A stretch of DNA of 23,603 nucleotides, taken from positions 1 to 23,603 of the forward strand of contig RHPI01002264.1 of assembly GCA_009103225.1 (NCBI GenBank), read 5' to 3'. The notes beneath the pieces are model-generated. The model saw only the letters and a list, made by a program, of their open reading frames with translations. It searched no databases and was not told the origin of the DNA. The stretch is from Chlorokybus atmophyticus. Lineage: Eukaryota; Streptophyta; Chlorokybophyceae; Chlorokybales; Chlorokybaceae. The first letter of the stretch is position 1. Every line of letters starts with the position of its first letter. Shown here piece after piece: positions 17,006-23,603 of the stretch. A program made the translations under genes and the position numbers.

Positions 17006-19509
17006 TCATTCTTGCTTGACTACTCCTTGTCCTTCTCCACTCTGCTGCTCTTTCTGCGCGTCCTGTCCGTCCTCCGCGCCGCCGGGGAGCTCGGCCACCT
17101 GCACGTCCGTGAGCAACTCCGCAATCTTACCGACGGGATCCACACTTGATGGCGACGAGGGGGTCTCGGCGGCAGCCTCGAGCAGCGGCTCAGTGGCGGG
17201 GGCCACTTTGGTGCCTGCCTTGGGTGGCGTGGGGTCGGGGCCACGCGTGAGAGCCTGGTTGGCGAGGTCGGTGTCATCAAGGGGGCGAGCAAGGAGGGTG
17301 TGGCGTAGGCGTCGGCGCCACACCTCGTCGAAGCGGCACGCGTCGAGGTACTTTTCGAGGGAGCCATACTTCTTGCGTACATAGGCGAGGGTGCGTCGCA
17401 TGACGTGCTCGGGCGCGCCGACGAATGCAGTCGTGTCAAGTCCTCGCACGGGGGGCGCGGCGCCATGGGGCCCATGCATGTTAAAGGCAACATCGGCGGC
17501 GTTGGAGAGCGTGTAGTCCATGAGGATCTCCTCATCGGAGGCGCCGCAGCAGGCAAGGACGAGCATGGCGACGAGGCCCGTGCGGTCCTTGCCGGCCTTG
17601 CAAAAGAAGAGGACGGGGCGGTTGCGCGATGCCGCGACGGTGATGACGCGCAGCACCGCGCACACCTCCGCCTTGGCCGTGTCCAGAATCACCTCGTACA
17701 TCATCGCCAGCCCACCGCGGTTCACGGACGCGATGGCCATGTCCGCCGCATAAGCCGGAGACAGCGGGTACCACAGCAGCGTGTACGCCGTCCGCAACGC
17801 ACCCATGCGCTTCAGCACCCCCTGTCACGCACACACCAACCCAATCACGCACGAGCACGTACACATGCACAACGATACACGCAGAACAACTGCACGCATG
17901 CCCACACGCCCGCACACGGACAGCCACATATGAAGCGAGCAGAGCAACAAGCTACTCAGCTGCTCACCACGCCGTATGCGCGCGTCCTCAGCAGCGACAC
18001 GCAGTGCCGTCCGCGCTTCACTTCCGCTGAGGCCACCGCCGTGGCCGCCTCTGCCGTCTTCACCCCTTCCGCCTCCGCCTCCGCCTCAGCTTGGCGCTCC
18101 GCCTCAGTCTCAGCTTCCGCGGCCTCGGCCTCGGTCTCAGAGTCTGATCCCGACTCCGAACCCACACGTGGCCCAGCAGTCACCGCTGCGCCATTTTGCT
18201 GCTCTTCGTCTCCATGGGCCTCTGGCTGGTGTTCATCCTTCTGCGCCTCCTTGCTCGCAGTGGGCGCGGCCTCGGGCTCGGGCACGGGTAGAGGCTCTTC
18301 TGGAGGAGCCGTGTAAGCTTTGCCTCTGTGTAAGCGCGTGTGTATTGGCAACATTGACCCCATCCAAACATATGTGCCGTCAGAAGCAGGACGAACACTG
18401 GTTGCAAGCGCAGTCGCGCATTCACCTTGCGTAGTAGTACGTTGTGAAGCCCTTGTACAGCTCCATTGACTTGGTCTTTGTGTCCTCCTACAGCAACGAG
18501 GGCAATATGTGCATGCACCACACAACTTCTAATACTTGATGTTCTTGGCTGGCTAATAAGCATTGCTGCACCATGCATGAGGCGCAACAGGGATGGTACA
18601 GCACGCAGCTGACGCCAATTGTGGTGCAATGAGATTGGAAACCCACTTCGACAGCACCATGCACACATAAGCTGGTCGCAGATTGAGTGTTGGATGTGCT
18701 CATTGCAACATGCAACAACGCAAACGTTGTGCAATCCCGATGCCATGCATTGTGCACACGTTTCTCGCATTGAAGTGAACTCAACGAGTCAATGTATGCA
18801 TGAAAGGCTGGATGTGTCAACAATTGTACTTTTTGATGGCAACAGAAGTTCAGCAAGAGAAGACACGGCTGCTCCTGCTAGAGCAAAGCGGGCAACTAGC
18901 CGCATGTTATCACCACCACCACTACTACCGACATCACCAACGCCACCAACATTCCCATGCATGAATACGGAGCAAGTTGCAGCTGCTGACAGGGCATGCA
19001 CCTGTGTGCTATGTGCGAACCTGGAGCTCCATGGGAACGCGGAGGTCGACGAGCTCGCAAATGCGAATGCGACCGAGAAGATACTCCACGTCGGAGGTGG
19101 AGGCGTCGCTCGGACATGCAGAACGAAACACAAGACCCGGCTTCATGCGGCCATCGCTCATGGCAGCCACGTCACGCAGGTTCTCCACCCTCTCAAGCCC
19201 CTCCGACCGGTCCAGACTCATGTACTTCTCCGGCAACATCCGTCCCATCTCCGCCTGGGCCTGCTTCTGCTGCTCCGCCTTGTCCTCCGCAGCAGGCTCC
19301 TGGTTGTTGGCATGGGTGGGCGGGCCAGGGGCGTCCGCCGGCTTGTCGGCGACAGCGGACGGCCCCGATTCGACGGCGTCGTCGGCCATCGGCGGCAACG
19401 ACGAAGAGATTCTCCTCGCCAATGCCACCGCCTCCGCCGCCGCCTCTGTCCGGCGCCCGCCTGGTGCCACGTGGCGTACGCCCAGCAGCACTGCCCTGAT
19501 GCGCCACAT
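17006..19509 (-). CDS. Protein tyrosine phosphatase, Y_phosphatase3-like (4 exons, 574 aa)
   Basis: Exons in coding order are 19509-19021, 18487-18426, 18325-17968 and 17821-17006; introns of 533, 100 and 146 nt are GT-AG and all phases agree. Exon 1 carries the family's N-terminal block (VENLRDVAAM, MKPGLVFRSA, CELVDLRVPMELQ). Exon 2 is only 62 nt. Exon 3 contains a Glu/Ala/Asp-rich insert of about 100 residues. Exon 4 carries the catalytic loop VLFFCKAGKDRTGL (Cys377, Arg383, the CX5R signature) and the conserved EEILMDYTLSN. The His usually before the catalytic Cys is Phe. The enzyme would hydrolyse phosphotyrosine or perhaps a phosphoinositide; substrate unknown. The Arg-rich, acid-poor first 35 residues could be an organelle targeting peptide; an alternative start is the Met at 19389. 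The acidic tail after the domain is low complexity. Stop is TGA. Confidence 0.85.
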
Positions 19510-19838
19510 CACATCTGGTTCAATCGATCTGGAACGACTGGAATGATGACTATGGCATCTGTTATCGATTATGGTATCCTGTCCACAACGCCGTTTACGC
19601 GTCGGCGGTCGAGATATCAGGACCAGCTGCCCGGTTCGGCCAAACCTGTTCGAGCAGGGCCGGAACCCTAACCCTTATTCAAAGGCTAACCCTTTGAGTT
19701 GCCACGTGGCAGGCATGAAGGGCGCGGGGGGCGGGCGGCGGCGGCGGCGGTGGCAGCGGCGTGAGAGGCGGCGTAGGAGGTAAAGGAGGCCTGCTTGAGG
19801 GAGGAGGCGGAGCATCAAGGCCATCTAGGTTCTGCGTG
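19510..19838. promoter_or_regulatory. Short divergent promoter region
   Basis: About 330 bp separate the start codons of the phosphatase (-) and the U-box-like gene (+), so they probably share upstream sequence. It includes an ATCGATT/GATTATGG-rich part (19515-19575) and becomes a GGC-repeat at about 19725-19800. No defined promoter element was recognised. The true 5' ends are unknown. Confidence 0.45.
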
Positions 19839-21267
19839 ATGCCAGCGGCGGCGTCCGGGCGCTCGGGGGAGTGGTGGTGGTGGCGGTGGTGGGTGGCGCT
19901 GATGGGGCTGGCAGCATGGGCGGCGGCGCTGGCCGGGGGGGCGGCAAAGAAATGGTCACTGGGGTTCATGTCGAGGCGCCTCGCAGACGTCATCGCCGCC
20001 GCCAACCCCAGCCTCTCGGCAGAGCAGCGCACGCGCCTGGCCGCCATGCTGTCGGGCGCCCTCTCGCACATCATCTACGGCACAGGAGGCGCCGGCATCG
20101 ACTGGCCTCTGCTCCGCGAGCGCCTCGCCGCCATCGTAGCCCTCGCCTGCCCCCACAGGTAGTTCTCACCTTGTTGTTGCTGTCATCCTCATTGACGTCT
20201 TGTCTGGGCTGGGGTTGTTGGAGACTGCACGTGTCCTTGTATCTTTGCTGAAAGGAGCCAGCAATGCTTGCGTAGCAACATGCTGTAACAAGAACACAAA
20301 GACAGATCTGTGCATGCATGCATGCGCGCACATATGCACACGTTCATGCATGTGTGTACACACACGCACCGGCACACATGCGCCAACGCACGCGCAGGCA
20401 CACACATTGGACAAACACATGCCCATGCACATGTGCGTTGCCAATTGGCAAGCTTGAGCTTCACACGCACGCATGCGATGTCACGCAGGGACACAGCTGA
20501 CTTGTTGACGGCGCTGCTTGATGCTGTCGCCGCTTGGGACGCGCACGCACCCTCCGCCCCGCCCATGCCCCCGCCCGCATTCGAGCGGCCACCAACCGCA
20601 GCAGAACCCACCGCCCCGCCAGGTGAGAATACAACATGTGCGAGTGGGGAATGCGTGTAGCGCTCGACACGTGTAACACACATGGCATGCAGATTGGTGG
20701 GAGACAGGAGGAGGTGGTGGTGGTGGTGTGGACGCGGACATGGCGTCAAAGTTGGTGCGTCGGCACGGCGTGAAGCCCGCATATGCGGCGCGCATGCCAC
20801 GGGCGGTGGCTCAGGCGGTGGCTCAGGCGCTGCGTGAGGCGGAGGCGGACCCCGAGTGCGGCCGCTGCCCCATCACGCTCGAGCAGCTCGTGCGCCTCAA
20901 CGCCACACTGAGACCAGATGTTGTCGCCCTTCTCCAGCCCGCTACCAGGACTCAACCCCCGCACGCGGTACAGCCATGCATGCGCACAAACCTATGCTCA
21001 CACACACGCATGCAGCCATGTACGCGCGCATGCGCATAACCAGGCAGACCTGTACATGCATACACGCCGCACGTGCGTACGTGGGCGCGTACGCACGCAC
21101 GCTCGCTCATGCAATTCTATGCAGCTAATCACCGCCTTCCATCATGTGCCGCGCAGTTTTTGTACAGAGGATCCGCGTTGAGAGAGTGGCTGGCAGCGTC
21201 GCCGCAGCCAACAAACCCGCAGACCCGCTCACAAGTGCATGCGGACGACCTTTTCCCGCTCACATGA
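19839..21267 (+). CDS. Putative membrane-anchored protein with a U-box-like C-terminus (4 exons, 279 aa)
   Basis: Exons 19839-20158, 20489-20622, 20693-20967 and 21157-21267 join in phase with GT-AG introns of 330, 70 and 189 nt. The N-terminus has a Trp-rich then hydrophobic stretch (WWVALMGLAAWAAALAGGAA) that could be a signal anchor. Residues about 60-105 form a helical segment (LADVIAAANPSLSAEQRTRLAAMLSG). A Pro/Ala-rich linker is encoded by exon 2, and a seven-Gly run starts exon 3. The C-terminus has CGRCPITLEQL (Cys207, Cys210), PDVVALL and, in exon 4, FLYRGSALREWLA with PTNPQTR. That succession matches the layout of a U-box (CPIT..., Y-R-x-A-I-x-x-WL, P-x-T), so a ubiquitin ligase role is suggested. 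The fit is weak in the middle and no family is recognised for the rest. A longer start upstream is possible (the frame stays open in GGC-rich sequence). Stop is TGA. Confidence 0.65.
20290..20480. repeat. CA- and TGCATG-rich simple sequence inside an intron
   Basis: The first intron of the U-box-like gene is full of TGCATGCATGCGCGCACA and ACACACACGCAC words, alternating purine and pyrimidine. Similar words recur in the third intron (20968-21156). Such sequence can adopt Z-DNA. The overlapping open frames here, rich in His, Cys, Met and Thr, are by-products of the repeat. Confidence 0.6.
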
Positions 21268-22560
21268 CATCCTTGGAAGATATTTCGTCCCCCTCGTGTA
21301 CAGGCCTGTCCTGTGGGTGTGCTGCGCATCACGCAGCAGGTCCACCATTTGTACAGAGTAGTGCACTATTTGTGCAGTTGTTGACTGTACATTCAGAGAC
21401 TAGTGCATCATCATGCACGCTCTACGGGCGACAACACCTGCCGGTGAAGCAGGTGTTGCACTTAGTATACACCTTAGGTGTGGGCTGTCCAAAGAGAGGT
21501 TTTGTTTGTGTGCACGCGTGCTCAGTGCATATGTACAAAAGATCTAATGCCTCATATGTGGTGTTAAAAAGGGGTGTGCCGCTATGCCGGCATGCATGGT
21601 GTGCTGAGACATGCAAGTGACATGCACGCTTACGCTCATCGTTAGCCACATTCAATGCACCCGGCTGATCCTTTCTGAGCTACGTCAATTCTAGCCTGCC
21701 CCGTTGGTCATACAGTCAGCAAGTGCGCATTTCTAATGCTGCTACCATGTGGAGGTGTTGGCGAATGGTGTTCGCATGCATACAGACTGCTCAGTGGACT
21801 TGCTCGCTGAGGTTGTCATCAATGCTTAAAACCTGACTAGAAATCGTAGTGTGCGAGTGATGAGGCCAGCAGTCAAGTGGGCTTCAACAAAAAGAAGTGG
21901 TCAAGCTTCCTCATTATTGTCATGGTGCATGCAATAAGCGACGCCAGATGTAAGCTCATTGCTGCTTTGACAACAAGTGGCTTGTTCATGTTGCAATAGA
22001 TACCATGTTGGTCGCTTCTGCGAAGATGTCGATGGTGATCTTATGTACAGCACAAGGTGCAAGGACATGTATCGTTACATGTTGAATAGCGGTTGTGTTT
22101 CAAACACGACTTGTATCAAGAACACTTTACCACTTATGTGTGCAACTGCTTTTACTGTAATTGTTTTAAGACATCACAATGCACAACCAATGCTTGTGTT
22201 GGTTGGCGTGTGCGCTAGCACCGCACTGCTATTACTAGTCCCTATTATATATAACCTAGTACCCATATATGTACTACTCCATTTGAGGTAAACATCAAGC
22301 ACATGATGCGCATCGTGCTACTTATACGGCATGCGTTGAGCTTATGATGTGTTGGCTATATTTGCATGTAAAGGCTCCGCGCTGACACATCATAAAAATG
22401 TTGCACCTTAGGTCATTGATAATAAGCAATTGTGACCACAGCGATACCTTTCAAAAGATAGCTTTTGCGGCAGCTCAAGTGCCGCGCACCTACGTGCACT
22501 TATCTGCACACAACTTCGGTAGCAGCATAGGGGCATGCATCAGGCACCTGCAAATAGCAC
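21268..22560. other. Gene-free stretch downstream of the U-box-like gene
   Basis: No supported gene. The first few hundred bases are presumably the 3' UTR of the U-box-like gene; the first TGTAA on this strand is at 21949-21953, distant but possible. Open frames such as 21977-22291, with two hydrophobic runs, start without ATG context and match no family. GC content falls steadily towards the microsatellite on the right. Confidence 0.5.
21432..21458. repeat. Perfect 10-bp hairpin (CAACACCTGC / GCAGGTGTTG)
   Basis: Arms 21432-21441 and 21449-21458 with a 7-nt loop CGGTGAA. It lies about 165 nt after the stop codon of the U-box-like gene and may be a 3' UTR stem-loop or the end of a small inverted-repeat element. 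Confidence 0.6.
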
Positions 22561-22563
22561 ACG

Positions 22564-22613
22564 CCATATATGTATGTGTATGTATGTATGTATATGTATA
22601 TATATATGGATAA
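22564..22613. repeat. Short TATG/TATA microsatellite
   Basis: About 50 bp of TATATATGTATGTGTATGTA-type alternating sequence. It resembles the long array beginning at about 22885. The 270 bp between the two arrays (22614-22884) are unique and show no supported gene. Confidence 0.85.
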
Positions 22614-22884
22614 AAGCATGGACAGGCGGCGGGTAGAACGAGACCAAGTGGAGGCTATACTATAACTGCACAGCTATAGCCGTTTGGGTGCTATTGTGGG
22701 GTGCAAGGGCGGAGAATATGGCTTTGCACAAGCTATGGAGAAGGCCTGCGTCCTGCTGTCGGACAGAGTAGAGCAGATTCACCTTTCCAAGTTAGGGAGC
22801 AGGCAACGAGGCAGTGTATGTGAACTTGCATGCAACATAGCACGCTTGCGACAACATGTGCCAAGAGAGAATTAAGATTATCAT

Positions 22885-23572
22885 TATATACATATACATA
22901 TGTATACAAATATACATATGTATATGTATACAAACATACATATGTATACATATATATGTATACATATGTATATACATGTATATACTTATGTATATATATG
23001 TATATAGAGAATAACGGTTATCGTTACATATATATCTACTCATGTACATATATATGTATATATATACATATACATATATATACATACATGTATGTATGTA
23101 CATATACATATACATATATACACGTATGTATATATACACATAAATATGCATATGTATATATACAACCATGTATATATACATATACATATATATACATACA
23201 TGTGTATGTATGTACATATACATTTATACACGTATATATATACATATACATATATATACATAAATACGTATATGTATATATACATATACATATATATACA
23301 AACATGTGTATGTATGTACATATACATATACATATATACACGTATGTATATTTACACATACATACGTATATGTATATGTGTATATATACATATATGTCTA
23401 TATATACATATATGTATATATGTATGTATGTATATGTATATAAATATATATATAAGTATATATGTATATACATATGTGTATACATAAGTATATGTGTATA
23501 TATACATATATATGTATATCTGTACATATCTGTATATATGTATATGTATATATGTATGCATAAGTATATGTG

Positions 23573-23603
<31 letters not shown>
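22885..23603. repeat. Long TATA/TACA/TATG microsatellite running off the window
   Basis: About 720 bp of alternating purine-pyrimidine sequence built from TATACA and TATGTA words, ending in pure TA at the window edge. One break occurs near 23005-23040 (AGAGAATAACGG). A longer period is visible: TGTATGTATGTACATATA recurs at about 23089, 23203 and 23307. Open frames rich in Tyr, Ile, Met and His on both strands are translations of the repeat, not genes. Confidence 0.9.

Noticed and set aside
20310-20474. His/Cys/Met-rich frames around the CA repeat
   Set aside because: They lie in an intron of the U-box-like gene and arise from TGCATG and CACACA repeats on both strands.
21977-22291. 104-codon frame with two hydrophobic segments
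   Set aside because: No ATG at the start, no recognisable family, low GC unlike the coding exons nearby; left as unexplained non-coding DNA.
22684-22875. 63-codon frame between the two microsatellites
   Set aside because: Short, no ATG at its start and no domain; sequence context is non-coding.
23036-23581. Long Tyr/Ile/Met-rich frames on both strands
   Set aside because: Direct translations of the TATA/TACA microsatellite.

Overview
The window looks like nuclear DNA of a GC-rich, intron-bearing eukaryote, most likely a green alga. Three spliced host genes with GT-AG introns of 70-533 nt can be assembled by eye. One encodes a protein resembling the plant/algal BTB protein type (Arabidopsis At2g30600-like: farnesoic-acid-methyltransferase-like domain, BTB, BACK, discoidin-like). 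TGTAA, the usual chlorophyte polyadenylation signal, follows two of the genes. The species cannot be fixed from the sequence alone.

Layout. 1-677: repeat-rich left flank without a convincing gene. 678-12450: one large Ty3/gypsy-type LTR retrotransposon on the minus strand. 12451-13757: AT-rich intergenic DNA. 13758-16392 (+): BTB/BACK gene, 5 exons, 673 aa. 17006-19509 (-): protein tyrosine phosphatase of the Y_phosphatase3 type, 4 exons, 574 aa, convergent with the BTB gene. 19510-19838: short shared upstream region. 19839-21267 (+): 279-aa protein with a U-box-like C-terminus, 4 exons. 21268-22560: no supported gene. 22564-23603: two stretches of alternating purine/pyrimidine TATA/TACA/TATG simple repeat, the second running off the window.

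The retrotransposon is the main discovery. Its minus-strand reading frame runs from gag (ATG at 11581) to the end of integrase (2743) and is broken only by one UAG (8206-8204), one UGA (5884-5882) and a 91-bp duplication around an N that is almost certainly an assembly join. Removing 91 bp restores the frame exactly. Domain order is Gag (two CCHC knuckles, then a very long unexplained C-terminal extension), aspartic protease, a DNMT3/DRM-like C5 cytosine methyltransferase, reverse transcriptase, RNase H, integrase and a C-terminal PHD finger. The element thus carries a DNA-methylation writer and a probable histone reader. The RT active-site box reads YIDN instead of YxDD, so this copy may be dead.

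The non-coding parts are also unusual. Just inside the 5' LTR is a 15-nt segment perfectly complementary to a 15-nt box in each LTR, and that box starts about 32 nt downstream of a TATA element, where transcription should begin. This predicts Tf1/sushi-style self-primed reverse transcription instead of tRNA priming. The LTRs are arranged as 2.26 tandem copies on the 3' side and 0.74 copy on the 5' side. The two truncated outer copies complement each other to within 3 bp at a palindrome, as if a circular form had been opened there.
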